A DNA stretch of 64,000 nt, taken from contig JAIXKI010000031.1 in assembly GCA_026936105.1 (NCBI GenBank), positions 89,730 through 153,729 on the forward strand, in the 5' to 3' direction. Positions 44,482 through 53,878 of this stretch are shown piece by piece (position 1 is the stretch's first letter; every line of letters starts with the position of its first letter). Under the pieces are notes generated by a model. The model was not told the origin of the DNA. It ran no database searches and saw only the letters and a program-made list of their open reading frames with translations. The translations under genes and the position numbers were made by a program. The DNA is from Chitinophagales bacterium. Its GTDB lineage: Bacteria; Bacteroidota; Bacteroidia; Chitinophagales; Chitinophagaceae.

Positions 44482-47454
44482 TCAGATCACCACGTTGACC
44501 ATCTTGCCTTTTACAAAAATGATCTTCTTATGGGATTTGCCATCGAGCCATTTTTGAATGACAGCATTTTCCAATACTATCTTTTCCACTTCATCCTGTG
44601 ATGCTTCCAATGATATGCCGATGGTCGTACGGAGTTTCCCGTTTACCGAAACAGGATATTCTTTGCTGCTCTCGGCCAGGTATTTTTCTTCAAATTTCGG
44701 AAACGGTTGATCGAGCACCGTGTCCGAATGGCCCAATAAATGCCAAAGCTCTTCGCAGATATGCGGAGCATAAGGAGCCAGTAAGATCAGTAATGGCTCC
44801 AGCACTTCTTTTTTATGGCATTTCAGGTCAGTGAGTTCATTGGCTGCGATCATGAAAGCGCTGACCCCCGTATTGAATGAGAACCGCTCCGTATCTTCTT
44901 CGATCTTTTTGATGGTCTTGTGCAGCGCTTTCAATTCTTTGTCATTCGCCTTTTCCCCGGTCACGATCAGCCCTTTTTGTTCCTCTGCGAACAAACGCCA
45001 GAATTTTTTCAGAAAACGGTGAACGCCTTCAATGCCTTTGGTATCCCAGGGTTTGCTCATTTCCACCGGCCCGAGAAACATTTCATACATGCGGAACGTA
45101 TCGGCGCCGTATTTCAAAACAAGATCATCAGGGTTAACCGTATTGAATTTTGACTTGGACATTTTCTCCACTTCAACTCCGCAGATGTATTTACCGTTTT
45201 CCAATACGAATACGGCATTGTTATATTCTGGTTTTGATCTTTTAAATTCTTCTGTATTCAGCTCTACGCCGTCAACCAGGTTTACATCCACACGCAGAGG
45301 CGTCAATGTAAATTCATTCTCATCCCCGGAAGGCTTCTTCAATGGTTCATCATATTTACCGTTTAACAGGTCATCCAGAGTTTGTTTTGAGAAAGGCCCG
45401 TTCTCCAAAAACTTCTGATAATAATTTGAAGAAACGAACACCGGATCATCTGAAGAAAGCATTCCGGCTCTTGCCGTGCTGCTGACCCGGTACACAAACC
45501 TGCTGCTTCCCTGTATCATTCCCTGGTTAACCAGTTTCTTATATGGTTCATCAAAACCAATTTTCCCGATATCAAATAAAAATTTCGTCCACATACGGCT
45601 GTACAACAAATGACCCACGGCATGTTCGGTACCGCCGATGTACAGATCCACCTGGTTCCAGTAATCACTTGCTCTGCGGCTGCAGAATTCTTTATCATTA
45701 TACGGATCCATATAACGGAGAAAATACCAGGACGATCCCGCATAGCCGGGCATGGTGTTGGTCTCTCTTTGCCCGCCGGCTAATGCTGCAGGTAAATTAC
45801 CCGGATGGATCCATGACGGGATGTTCGCCAGAGGGCCTTCTCCTTCAGGGCCCGGTTTATAAGAATCCACATGCGGCAACTGCAAAGGTAATTCTTTTTC
45901 ATCCAGAGGATAAGCAATTCCCTGCTCTGCCGGACTGTTCAACTTTGTGTTCTTCCAGATAATAGGAAACGGCTCGCCCCAATAGCGTTGTCGGCTGAAA
46001 GCTGCATCCCTCATTTTATAATTCACCTTTCTTTTACCGATTCCCATCTCTTCCACTTTGCGGATCACTGTCTCGATAGCATCACGCATCTTCATGCCAT
46101 TCAGGAAACCGGAATTTTCCAATATGGCATCTTTGGTGGGGTTGGGATCTACACCATTATATTCATCGCCTATAATATTGGTGATAGGAATATTAAAATG
46201 TTTGGCAAACCTGTGATCCCTTTCATCGCCGCAAGGCACTGCCATGATGGCCCCTGTGCCGTAGCCGATCAATACATATTCACTGATCCATACAGGAATT
46301 TTTTTACCCGAAAAAGGATGAATGCAATAAGCGCCGCTGAATACGCCGGTGATCTTTTTTTCAGCCATTCGCTCCCTTTCGCTGCGGCTGTTCACATACC
46401 CGAGATATTTTTCCACCTCGGCCTTTTGTTCCGGAGCAGTGATCTGCAGCGCCAGTTCATGTTCCGGGGCGATCACCATAAAGTCCACACCAAAGATGGT
46501 GTCGGGCCTTGTTGTAAATACCTCAAATAAAAATTGAGAATTGTAGATTGAAAATTGAATATTCGCCCCAAAACTTTTGCCAATCCAGTTGGTCTGCATT
46601 TCTTTCATGGCATCGCTGAAGTCCACATGATCCAATCCTTCCAGCAGGCGGTCGGCATATTCTGTTATCCGCAGATACCATTGACGCAACTTCTTTTTGA
46701 CAACGGGATACCCGCCGCGTTCACTCACGCCATTCACCACTTCATCATTGGCCAATACGGTTCCCAATGCTTCACACCAGTTTACTTCGCCATAACCACA
46801 ATATGCCAGCCGGTATTCCATTAAAATGCATTGCTGTGTAAATTCATCAAAGGTTTTCCATTCCTCCGCAGTAAAAACATTTCCGCATTCCGGCTTTCGG
46901 TTAGTCACCTGCAACTGGTAGCTGCTTACCGGAAACGGATGATTGCAGTTCCCTTCTCTTTCAAATGCAGCGACCAGGTTTGCTATAGGTTCTGCCTTTT
47001 TTGTTTGACGGTTGTAAAAACTTTTGAAAAGCTGAAGAAAGATCCATTGTGTCCACCGGTAATAAGCAGGGTCAGAAGTGTTCACTTCACGGTCCCAGTC
47101 GAAACAAAAACCGATTTTATCCAACTGGCTCCGGAAGTTCTTAATATTGTTTGCTGTGGAAACAGCAGGATGAATGCCGTGTTCTATGGCATATTGCTCT
47201 GCGGGCAATCCGAATGCATCATAACCCATCGGGTGCAGCACATTGAAGCCCTTCAGTCTTTTATAACGTGCATAAATATCGCTGGCAATGTAACCAAGCG
47301 GATGTCCTACATGCAATCCTGCTCCGCTGGGATAAGGAAACATATCCAGCACATAACATTTAGGTTTCGCTGAGTCATTGGAAACCTGATAGACCTTATT
47401 CTCTTTCCACCATTGCTGCCATTTCTTTTCAATATCATTGAATCTGTATTCCAT
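44482..47454 (-). CDS. leuS: Leucyl-tRNA synthetase
   Basis: This protein of 990 residues charges tRNA-Leu. The HIGH motif is in YPSGAGLHVGHPLGY and the KMSKS loop in VEKMSKSKFNTV. The CP1 editing domain (FTTRPDTIFGVDFM) and a leucine-specific insertion before KMSKS (LNGKYDEPLKKPSGDENEF) are present, as in other Bacteroidota LeuRS. Two stretches look like short dispersed repeats translated in frame: SSYQLQVTNRKPE (plus-strand 46890-46930) and IQFSIYNSQFLFE (46525-46565). The first seems to add roughly 10 residues compared with what I recall of homologues. The gene is divergent from ftsX. Confidence 0.95.
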   Translation of the reverse strand: MEYRFNDIEKKWQQWWKENKVYQVSNDSAKPKCYVLDMFPYPSGAGLHVGHPLGYIASDIYARYKRLKGFNVLHPMGYDAFGLPAEQYAIEHGIHPAVSTANNIKNFRSQLDKIGFCFDWDREVNTSDPAYYRWTQWIFLQLFKSFYNRQTKKAEPIANLVAAFEREGNCNHPFPVSSYQLQVTNRKPECGNVFTAEEWKTFDEFTQQCILMEYRLAYCGYGEVNWCEALGTVLANDEVVNGVSERGGYPVVKKKLRQWYLRITEYADRLLEGLDHVDFSDAMKEMQTNWIGKSFGANIQFSIYNSQFLFEVFTTRPDTIFGVDFMVIAPEHELALQITAPEQKAEVEKYLGYVNSRSERERMAEKKITGVFSGAYCIHPFSGKKIPVWISEYVLIGYGTGAIMAVPCGDERDHRFAKHFNIPITNIIGDEYNGVDPNPTKDAILENSGFLNGMKMRDAIETVIRKVEEMGIGKRKVNYKMRDAAFSRQRYWGEPFPIIWKNTKLNSPAEQGIAYPLDEKELPLQLPHVDSYKPGPEGEGPLANIPSWIHPGNLPAALAGGQRETNTMPGYAGSSWYFLRYMDPYNDKEFCSRRASDYWNQVDLYIGGTEHAVGHLLYSRMWTKFLFDIGKIGFDEPYKKLVNQGMIQGSSRFVYRVSSTARAGMLSSDDPVFVSSNYYQKFLENGPFSKQTLDDLLNGKYDEPLKKPSGDENEFTLTPLRVDVNLVDGVELNTEEFKRSKPEYNNAVFVLENGKYICGVEVEKMSKSKFNTVNPDDLVLKYGADTFRMYEMFLGPVEMSKPWDTKGIEGVHRFLKKFWRLFAEEQKGLIVTGEKANDKELKALHKTIKKIEEDTERFSFNTGVSAFMIAANELTDLKCHKKEVLEPLLILLAPYAPHICEELWHLLGHSDTVLDQPFPKFEEKYLAESSKEYPVSVNGKLRTTIGISLEASQDEVEKIVLENAVIQKWLDGKSHKKIIFVKGKMVNVVI

Positions 47455-47862
47455 CCTTTATCCGAATGATCTTTGATCGAATCTCTAATGTTGTTTTTCA
47501 ATTTCCATTTCTTATATCTTCCATAGGAAAGAGAAAGGAAGTTGCCGCTTATCTTTTTATGATCAGGCGGTCCATGACCGGCAAAGTAAAGTTGTAAAAG
47601 AAGAATGATATGCTTCGTACCTGTGGCCGAATGTAAAATCCGGGTTAAAATATCATTTCCACATCACTTATGCTCTGCCATTTATAATACCAGGCTAAAA
47701 CAATCGTTAATTACCTGCCGGAAGGCAGGGATAGGTGTCAAAATTACGGATTGCACTCTGAAATCTGTTATTTTTGCCCCGGCCAAACGGATTGTTTTAC
47801 AAAACATTGAATCTGTCAAACATTTTCGTACCGGCAACCCGATATATTCAAATTCAAATCTT
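47455..47862. other. Intergenic region between leuS and ftsX
   Basis: These 408 bp hold no gene I can support. A short inverted repeat (CCTGCC GGAA GGCAGG, 47714-47729) of a kind often dispersed in this phylum is visible. A TATTTTTG at 47769-47776 matches the -7 consensus. A TTG is 15 bp upstream, which is short of the usual 17-23, so an ftsX promoter here is only possible. Confidence 0.5.
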
Positions 47863-48735
47863 ATGGCACAGACTTCGAAAGGGTCAATCAAGAAGGGAAA
47901 ACCATCTTATTTCATGGCAATTCTCGGGGTAACCCTGGTATTGTTCTTCCTCGGCATCATCGGCTGGTCTTTCATCAATGCACAAAAACTGGCTGATTAT
48001 TTCAAAGAAAGTATTGAAGTGAGGGCTTATTTGCGTGGCGACCTGAATCCGAAAGACAGCACTGCCCTGATGCAATATATTTCCGAAAAACCCTATGTAA
48101 GAACCATCCAGTTCGTAACTAAAGAAATGGGTAAAAAGATCTACTTGAGTGAAGGAAATGATGACTGGAACAAAGTACTGGATGCCAACCCCCTTCCCAA
48201 TGCCATTTATTTCAAAGTAAAAAAAGAGTACCTGAATACGGATTCTTTATCACGGATAAAAGCTGACCTGCAACTACAGACCTACGTGAGTGATGTGCAG
48301 TACCCGGAAGCGCTGGTCGGGAAAATGAATGAGAATATTAAAAAGATAAGTCTTGTGTTACTCATTGTAGTGATCATTTTATCTATTGTAGTAATCGTTC
48401 TCATTGATAATACGATCCGGCTTGCCATGTTCAGCAACCGTTTCCTCATTAAGACCATGCAAATGGTTGGAGCCACACGGTGGTTCATAGCAAAGCCTAT
48501 GAGCATACGGGCCGTGATCAATGGGGCCATTGGTGGTATCATTGCCTGTGTTTTAGTGTACTTACTGATACTTTTTGCCGAAAGCCAACTCAGTGACCTG
48601 AAATCTATACATGATACCGGGACCCTGTTGTTATTATTTCTTTTTCTGATTACTGTGGGTATTGGCATTACTGTACTCAGCACCTATCGCAGCGTTTTGA
48701 AATATCTGAAGATGAAACTGGATGATCTGTATTAA
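47863..48735 (+). CDS. ftsX: Cell division permease-like protein FtsX
   Basis: FtsX with FtsE activates cell-wall hydrolases at the division site. The 290-residue protein has an N-terminal membrane helix (YFMAILGVTLVLFFLGIIGWSF), a periplasmic domain of about 130 residues (the VQYPEALVGKMNENIKKIS end), and three more helices. The segment VGATRWFIAKPMSIRAVINGAIGG is the FtsX signature. The ATG at 47863 (MAQTSKGSIKKGKPSYF) is chosen; a longer open frame to 47605 is unlikely. It is followed by DUF3098 and uppP, a common arrangement in Bacteroidota. Confidence 0.92.
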   Translation: MAQTSKGSIKKGKPSYFMAILGVTLVLFFLGIIGWSFINAQKLADYFKESIEVRAYLRGDLNPKDSTALMQYISEKPYVRTIQFVTKEMGKKIYLSEGNDDWNKVLDANPLPNAIYFKVKKEYLNTDSLSRIKADLQLQTYVSDVQYPEALVGKMNENIKKISLVLLIVVIILSIVVIVLIDNTIRLAMFSNRFLIKTMQMVGATRWFIAKPMSIRAVINGAIGGIIACVLVYLLILFAESQLSDLKSIHDTGTLLLLFLFLITVGIGITVLSTYRSVLKYLKMKLDDLY

Positions 48736-48805
48736 GTAAGGGTAAGTCATAAAACAGGAATCGGGTGTTGGTTTTTCATTATATTGCAAACCCAAATCAA
48801 TAAAA

Positions 48806-49057
48806 ATGGCTGAAAAGAAAACAAGTCCATCTTCTTTTTTCGGAAAACAGAATTATGTGTGGATGGCTGCCGGCGCTTTGCTGATCATCATAGGCATGTT
48901 CCTGATGTCGGGCGGAAAAAGTAATGTAAACCCGGCCGTATTTGATGCACAGGCCGTTTACAGTCCGGTACGCATCACGGTAGCTCCCGTTCTGATCATC
49001 ATAGGCCTGGTTGTTGAAGTGCTGGCAATTTTCAGAACAACGAAACACGCAGAATAA
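48806..49057 (+). CDS. DUF3098 family small membrane protein
   Basis: This 83-residue protein has two membrane helices (YVWMAAGALLIIIGMFLMSGG and ITVAPVLIIIGLVVEVLAIF) around a short loop with NPAVFDAQAVYSP. This is the pattern of DUF3098, found between ftsX and uppP in most Bacteroidota. The function is unknown; the context points to envelope growth or division. A terminator follows. Confidence 0.85.
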   Translation: MAEKKTSPSSFFGKQNYVWMAAGALLIIIGMFLMSGGKSNVNPAVFDAQAVYSPVRITVAPVLIIIGLVVEVLAIFRTTKHAE

Positions 49058-49081
49058 GATTACTAACCTGATCAATAGAAA

Positions 49082-49109
49082 GAGCGATGAAGCATTCATC
49101 GCTTTTTTA
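49082..49109 (+). terminator. Terminator between DUF3098 and uppP
   Basis: A perfect 8-bp stem (AGCGATGA, TCATCGCT) with a short loop is followed by a run of T. It may separate ftsX-DUF3098 from uppP transcription. Confidence 0.85.
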
Positions 49110-49149
49110 TTAAATTCATTTTTTATCTGAAAACTTACAAACTCTCTTC

Positions 49150-49974
49150 ATGAGCATCATCGAAGCAATCATTCTGGGAATCGTTGAAGGGTTAACCGAA
49201 TTCCTGCCCATCTCTTCCACAGGCCACATGATCATTGCGAGCTCCCTGTTGGGGATACAGCACAACGAATTCACAAAACTGTTTGAAATAGCCATTCAGT
49301 TCGGGGCTATACTGGCAGTAGTATTGTTGTACGCAAAAAAATTCTTTCAATTCAGCCGCTGGCAGTTTTATGTTAAGCTTATTGTGGGTGTAATCCCGGC
49401 TTTGATATTCGGTTACCTTTTCTCGGACAAGATAGACAAGATGCTGGAAAGCCCGACCACCGTTACCATCACCATGCTGATCGGAGGTATTATCTTATTA
49501 TTCATTGACAATTTTTTCAAAAATCCTGTTATTGACACCGATGAAAAGATAAATTATAAACGATCATTCCTGGTCGGCTGCTGGCAGGTGATCGCCATGA
49601 TACCGGGTGTAAGCCGCAGCGCTGCATCTATAATCGGCGGTATGCAGCAAAAATTTACAAGATATGTTGCCGCCGAATTTTCTTTTTTCCTTGCTGTGCC
49701 CACCATGTTCGCTGCAACGGCTTATTCACTGTTCATAAAAAAGTGGGGAAACGGCGATGAAGCCAAAAGGGGATTTCAGCTGATCACAGAAACCGCTCAG
49801 AATACGACCGCCTTTCTTATCGGAAATGCAGTGGCATTTATCGTAGCTATAATTGCGATACGCTTTTTTATCAGATATTTAAAAGATCATACGTTCAAAG
49901 TATTCGGGGTATATCGTATCCTCGCAGGAATTATTTTACTTATTTTGCTTTTCACCGGAGTTATCAAAGGTTGA
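49150..49974 (+). CDS. uppP: Undecaprenyl-diphosphatase UppP (BacA)
   Basis: UppP recycles the lipid carrier of cell-wall synthesis by removing a phosphate from undecaprenyl diphosphate. The two hallmark motifs are present: EGLTEFLPISSTGHMII near the N-terminus, and PGVSRSAASIIGGM at about residue 155. There are about eight membrane helices in 274 residues. The family also confers bacitracin tolerance. It is followed 6 bp later by the DUF3667 gene. Confidence 0.96.
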   Translation: MSIIEAIILGIVEGLTEFLPISSTGHMIIASSLLGIQHNEFTKLFEIAIQFGAILAVVLLYAKKFFQFSRWQFYVKLIVGVIPALIFGYLFSDKIDKMLESPTTVTITMLIGGIILLFIDNFFKNPVIDTDEKINYKRSFLVGCWQVIAMIPGVSRSAASIIGGMQQKFTRYVAAEFSFFLAVPTMFAATAYSLFIKKWGNGDEAKRGFQLITETAQNTTAFLIGNAVAFIVAIIAIRFFIRYLKDHTFKVFGVYRILAGIILLILLFTGVIKG

Positions 49975-49980
49975 TATCCC

Positions 49981-50778
49981 ATGCAGATACCTGATCCATT
50001 TTATGCGGAAAAAAAATGTCCCGCCTGCAGAAAAATATCTCAGGGAGATTTTTGCATGCATTGTGGTGAAAAACTGGTTCAGGACCGGATCACTTTTAAA
50101 AGGTTCATCCGGGGAATTCCTTTTATTTTTTTCAACTTCGACCACAAATTCTTCCGGACTGTCTACTTTCTGGTGAAATGCCCGGGGGCCATGGTGCGTA
50201 ATTACTTTTCCGGCGACCGTCACCGGTACTACAAGCCGATCAGCTTTTTCATGTTTATCGGTGGCCTCATCGCATTGCTCTACCTATCCTTTCATATCGG
50301 GGGTACCAATGATAAAGTTTACGAAGAGTTGCTGGATGATAAGGAACTGGGAAAAAAACTCGATATCTTTGCTAATCAGTTTATTGTAGGCACTCTCTTT
50401 ATCCAATTCCCGATCGTTGCATTTTTTACCTGGTTGTTTTTCAGAAAACGCAAGTACACTTATGGGGAACACATGGTTGCAAACGCTTTCTTTATCGGAG
50501 AGGTTTCCCTTTACTGGATCATTTTGTTCCCTGCCTTTCTGGTTCTCAACAAAAGCAAGAACATAGATCTTCTTTACACGTCGTATTCTGTAGTTATAGT
50601 GATATATTATGCTTATGCTTTTTTCGACTGGTTTTACGAAAAAAGAACATGGAAAGGATTTTTCATCAGCCTGATATTTGTAATAATTCTCTATTTATTT
50701 ATAATGATTCTTAGCCTGATACTGATAGTGCCCTTCGCCTATGCTATCAAAACAGGCATTGGCAGATTATTCCCTTGA
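49981..50778 (+). CDS. DUF3667 family membrane protein
   Basis: The 265-residue protein starts with a zinc-ribbon-like motif (KKCPACRK...DFCMHCGEKL, four cysteines in CxxC pairs). It then has the DUF3667 pattern FIRGIPFIFFNFDHKFFRTVYFLVKCPGAMVRNYFSGDRHRYYKPISFFMF, split over the membrane boundary. About five hydrophobic helices follow. Its function is unknown. It follows uppP by 6 bp, so it is probably translated from the same mRNA. Confidence 0.85.
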   Translation: MQIPDPFYAEKKCPACRKISQGDFCMHCGEKLVQDRITFKRFIRGIPFIFFNFDHKFFRTVYFLVKCPGAMVRNYFSGDRHRYYKPISFFMFIGGLIALLYLSFHIGGTNDKVYEELLDDKELGKKLDIFANQFIVGTLFIQFPIVAFFTWLFFRKRKYTYGEHMVANAFFIGEVSLYWIILFPAFLVLNKSKNIDLLYTSYSVVIVIYYAYAFFDWFYEKRTWKGFFISLIFVIILYLFIMILSLILIVPFAYAIKTGIGRLFP

Positions 50779-50779
50779 G

Positions 50780-50822
50780 TATGTCCGCTCCAATATTTTT
50801 TTTAGTACTTTGAGCGGATATA
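50780..50822. repeat. Inverted repeat upstream of the UMF1 transporter
   Basis: Arms 50780-50790 and 50812-50822 are 11 nt with one mismatch (G-T pair) around a 21-nt AT-rich loop. The T-run is in the loop, so this is not a normal terminator. It may be an operator for the next gene or a 3' mRNA structure of DUF3667. Confidence 0.4.
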
Positions 50823-50831
50823 CCGATTGAA

Positions 50832-52172
50832 ATGAAGACTGCTTCCAGAAAAGTGATCAATGGCTGGGCCATGTATGATTGGGCAAACTCGGTGTACAAC
50901 CTGGTGATCACTTCCACTATTTTCCCTGCTTACTATGTTGGGATCACCGCTGCTGCTCATTCGGAAGAAAGATCTTATGTCAGTTTTTTCGGAAGGAAAT
51001 TCATTAACACGGCATTGCAGGATTATGCGCTGGCAGTTGTCTTTATCATTGTGTCCATAACCTCTCCCATTCTGAGTTCCATTGCCGATTACAAAAGAAA
51101 TAAAAAGAACTGGATGCGTGCCTTCTGTTATCTCGGTTCCGCCGCATGTATCGCCCTGTTCTGGTTCAAAAAAGATAATATAGAATACGGCATTATTGCT
51201 TTTGCGGTGGCAGCACTGGGATTCTGGAGCAGCCTGGTGTTCTATAATTCTTACCTGCCTGACATTGCTGCTCCGGAAGATCATGACCGTGTCAGCGCCA
51301 AAGGTTTTGCGATGGGATATATCGGCAGCGTCCTCCTTCAAATGGTCTGCTTTGTGATCATCCTGAAACCATCCTGGTTCGGCCTTGATGAAAATGATAA
51401 ATCCATTGGTGCACGGGTTTCTTTTTTACTGACAGGTCTCTGGTGGTTTGGCTTTGCCCAGATCACATTCAGGGCATTACCCATGAGCAGCGCAGCGGAA
51501 AGAAAAGCAAAGAAGCATATCCTGGTGAACGGGTTTCATGAACTGAGCCTGGTATGGAAACAGCTCAAAAAAATGCCTTCGCTGAGAAGATTCCTTTTTA
51601 GCTTTTTTCTGTACAGCATGGGTGTTCAGACAGTGATGCTGGTTGCAGCAGGCTTTGGGAAAAAAGAGATCTTTCCCGACCCGAAAGACGAACCAAAACT
51701 TTTGATCACCATTATTGTTATTCAGCTTGTAGCAATGGTGGGTGCCATAGCCATGAGCAGGCTGAGCAAAAAGATAGGCAACTGGTGGGTGATCAGCATT
51801 GCAGTGATGACTTGGATCGCTATCTGCATATCGGCATACTTTGTAAAAACACAAACCTCTTTTTACATTCTGGCTGCATTAGTGGGTTTGGTGATGGGAG
51901 GAATACAGAGTATGAGCCGGAGCACTTACAGCAAGTTGTTGCCCGAAACGGAGGACACCACATCTTTTTTCAGCTTTTATGATGTCAGTGAAAAGATCGC
52001 ATTGGTCATAGGAATTTTTATTTTTGGATATGTGGAAGAGAACAGCGGAAGCATGAGAAACAGCACCATTGCGCTTACCAGTTTCTTTATTCTGGGTTTG
52101 ATAGCTTTGCTCTATACAAAACCTGCTTATGAAAAGAGAATGGCTGAAATAAAAAACCGGTTATCAGAATGA
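50832..52172 (+). CDS. UMF1/Atg22-type MFS transporter
   Basis: This 446-residue protein with about 12 membrane helices is an MFS transporter of the UMF1 (Atg22-like) group, recognised by GWAMYDWANSVYNLVITSTIFPAYY at the start (first block shown in part). The central loop SRLSKKIGNWWVISIAVMTW and the GGIQSMSRSTYSKLLPE motif fit. Members in fungi export amino acids from vacuoles; the bacterial substrate is unknown. It overlaps the metallo-hydrolase gene by 4 bp (ATGA), so they are translationally coupled. Confidence 0.88.
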   Translation: MKTASRKVINGWAMYDWANSVYNLVITSTIFPAYYVGITAAAHSEERSYVSFFGRKFINTALQDYALAVVFIIVSITSPILSSIADYKRNKKNWMRAFCYLGSAACIALFWFKKDNIEYGIIAFAVAALGFWSSLVFYNSYLPDIAAPEDHDRVSAKGFAMGYIGSVLLQMVCFVIILKPSWFGLDENDKSIGARVSFLLTGLWWFGFAQITFRALPMSSAAERKAKKHILVNGFHELSLVWKQLKKMPSLRRFLFSFFLYSMGVQTVMLVAAGFGKKEIFPDPKDEPKLLITIIVIQLVAMVGAIAMSRLSKKIGNWWVISIAVMTWIAICISAYFVKTQTSFYILAALVGLVMGGIQSMSRSTYSKLLPETEDTTSFFSFYDVSEKIALVIGIFIFGYVEENSGSMRNSTIALTSFFILGLIALLYTKPAYEKRMAEIKNRLSE

Positions 52173-53038
52173 AATTATACACAGTAAACACGGGATATTT
52201 TAAACTGGATGGCGGGGCCATGTTCGGCGTGGTACCAAAAAGCATCTGGAACAAGATCAATACCGCAGATGATGATAATATGTGTACCTGGGCCATGCGC
52301 TGCCTGCTCATTGAAGACGGCAACCGCCTGATTCTTGTTGACAATGGCATCGGCAACAAGCAGGATGAAAAATTCTTCGGCTATTATTACCTGCATGGCG
52401 ATGACACGCTGGATAAATCTTTGGCAAAACATGGATTCAGCCGCCAGGACATCACCGATGTTTTTTTGACACATCTTCACTTTGATCATTGCGGAGGTTC
52501 CATCATACGTGAAAGGGATAAACTGGTCCCCGCATTTAAAAATGCCACTTACTGGAGCAACAAAGTGCATTGGGACTGGGCAGTGAATCCCAATGAAAGA
52601 GAGAAAGCAAGTTTTCTGAAAGAAAATATTTTACCCATACAGGAAAGCGGAAGGCTACAGTTTATCGGCAATCCGATCCAGGTGACTGGTGACAAACTCC
52701 CTTCCACCAATTTCGATCTTCCTTCCATGATCATAAGGTTTGCATCGGGGCATACTGACTCCATGATGCTTCCGCAAATAATATATAACGGCGAAACCAT
52801 TGTGTTCATGGCAGACCTTCTTCCTTCGGCAGGGCATATCCCTATTCCTTATGTGATGGCATACGACATGTTCCCGCTTACCACATTGAAAGAGAAAAGG
52901 TCATTCCTGGAAGAAGCGTTAAAGAATGATTATATTCTTTTCTTTGAGCACGATCCTAAGGTGGAATGCTGCACTCTTCACCTGACAGAAAGAGGGATCC
53001 GGCCAAAGGAATTTTTCAAACTGGAAGACGTCATGTAA
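52169..53038 (+). CDS. Metallo-beta-lactamase-fold hydrolase
   Basis: The 289-residue protein carries the zinc-binding motif LTHLHFDHCGG (HxHxDH), and further ligands lie in SGHTDSM and the FFEHDP region, as in the MBL superfamily. The N-terminus has the ILVDNGIGNK substrate-loop pattern. It is probably cytoplasmic, with no signal peptide. The substrate is not known; lactonases and glyoxalase II-type hydrolases share this motif. The gene overlaps the upstream transporter by 4 bp. Confidence 0.9.
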   Translation: MKLYTVNTGYFKLDGGAMFGVVPKSIWNKINTADDDNMCTWAMRCLLIEDGNRLILVDNGIGNKQDEKFFGYYYLHGDDTLDKSLAKHGFSRQDITDVFLTHLHFDHCGGSIIRERDKLVPAFKNATYWSNKVHWDWAVNPNEREKASFLKENILPIQESGRLQFIGNPIQVTGDKLPSTNFDLPSMIIRFASGHTDSMMLPQIIYNGETIVFMADLLPSAGHIPIPYVMAYDMFPLTTLKEKRSFLEEALKNDYILFFEHDPKVECCTLHLTERGIRPKEFFKLEDVM

Positions 53039-53062
53039 AAACAATTGTTCCACACAGCTGAT

Positions 53063-53878
53063 TTATTTCTTTGTTTTGATCAGTGATGTTAACGGGTGTC
53101 GAAGATTTTCGTAATCCATCATATCTACTTTCACGCTACCCACCACCAGCGGGCTCATGATGCGGACGGGGACATGATTCTCATCATCGGAAATCCAGAC
53201 GGTCATCTTCTCTCCTCCTTCAAAGATCGTTCCTCTCACTAAAAGAGGCTTAATCTTGATGGCTTTGAACTTTCCGAATTTTGTTTTTATTGTTTCCTTT
53301 CCCATGTATCGGATATACATATTGTACACTTCATTGTCCAGGAACATGGAAAACGGAATCTTGTCATCAGGCTGATATTTCGAAAAGTCTATATTCCTTG
53401 CATAGAACATGGAGCTGACAACATCCTGCACGCACTCCGGCACTTTGAACACACCTTCTCCCGATATGGCGGTCTTTGCATTTTTATTGAATGTTACATT
53501 CTGATATTTCTTATATCCGCCTTCATTGACGTTACGGATAAATTTCAAAGGTTGCATCGTGGCCGTGTCAATATAGGATTCATATTTATCTCTCACTTTG
53601 TAAATCCAATCGTAAGATGAATTACTCTTCCCTTCTCCGGTCACATGATAAACGGGGCGGTTGTTCATCGTCTCCAGATTGATGTGAAAAGTGGCATTGC
53701 CCGCATTCACATAAATGCCTGCCACGGCATAATACACGGTGAAACCGACCATCTCATTTGCCTGAAATGCCGTATTTCTAATATCACAAAAATCATTTTG
53801 CGGTTCAGGCGCTTTAGAAGAAAAAGCAAACATCAACGTGCCTAAACCAATAAACCCGATACGCTTAATTCCTCTCAT
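53063..53878 (-). CDS. DUF3108 family exported protein
   Basis: This 271-residue protein has a signal peptide-like N-terminus (IGFIGLGTLMFAFSSKA). It then shows the DUF3108 pattern: GFTVYYAVAGIYVNAGNA, DKYESYIDTATMQPLKFIRNVNEGGYKKY, and the C-terminal VWISDDENHVPVRIMSPLVVGSVKVDM. Family members are exported and of unknown function, and are linked to envelope lipids by distant resemblance. It overlaps the next upstream gene by 14 bp on the same strand. Confidence 0.85.
   Translation of the reverse strand: MRGIKRIGFIGLGTLMFAFSSKAPEPQNDFCDIRNTAFQANEMVGFTVYYAVAGIYVNAGNATFHINLETMNNRPVYHVTGEGKSNSSYDWIYKVRDKYESYIDTATMQPLKFIRNVNEGGYKKYQNVTFNKNAKTAISGEGVFKVPECVQDVVSSMFYARNIDFSKYQPDDKIPFSMFLDNEVYNMYIRYMGKETIKTKFGKFKAIKIKPLLVRGTIFEGGEKMTVWISDDENHVPVRIMSPLVVGSVKVDMMDYENLRHPLTSLIKTKK

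Noticed and set aside
46831..47373. 180-codon plus-strand frame opposite leuS
   Set aside because: It lies entirely within leuS, which has the full set of class I synthetase motifs, and the frame shows no family pattern.
47605..47862. 86-codon N-terminal extension of ftsX
   Set aside because: FtsX proteins start shortly before the first helix. The extension covers the leuS-ftsX intergenic region, including a dispersed-type hairpin and a possible promoter.
50802..51341. 179-codon minus-strand frame opposite the UMF1 transporter
   Set aside because: It is a shadow of the transporter gene, with no motif or independent signals.
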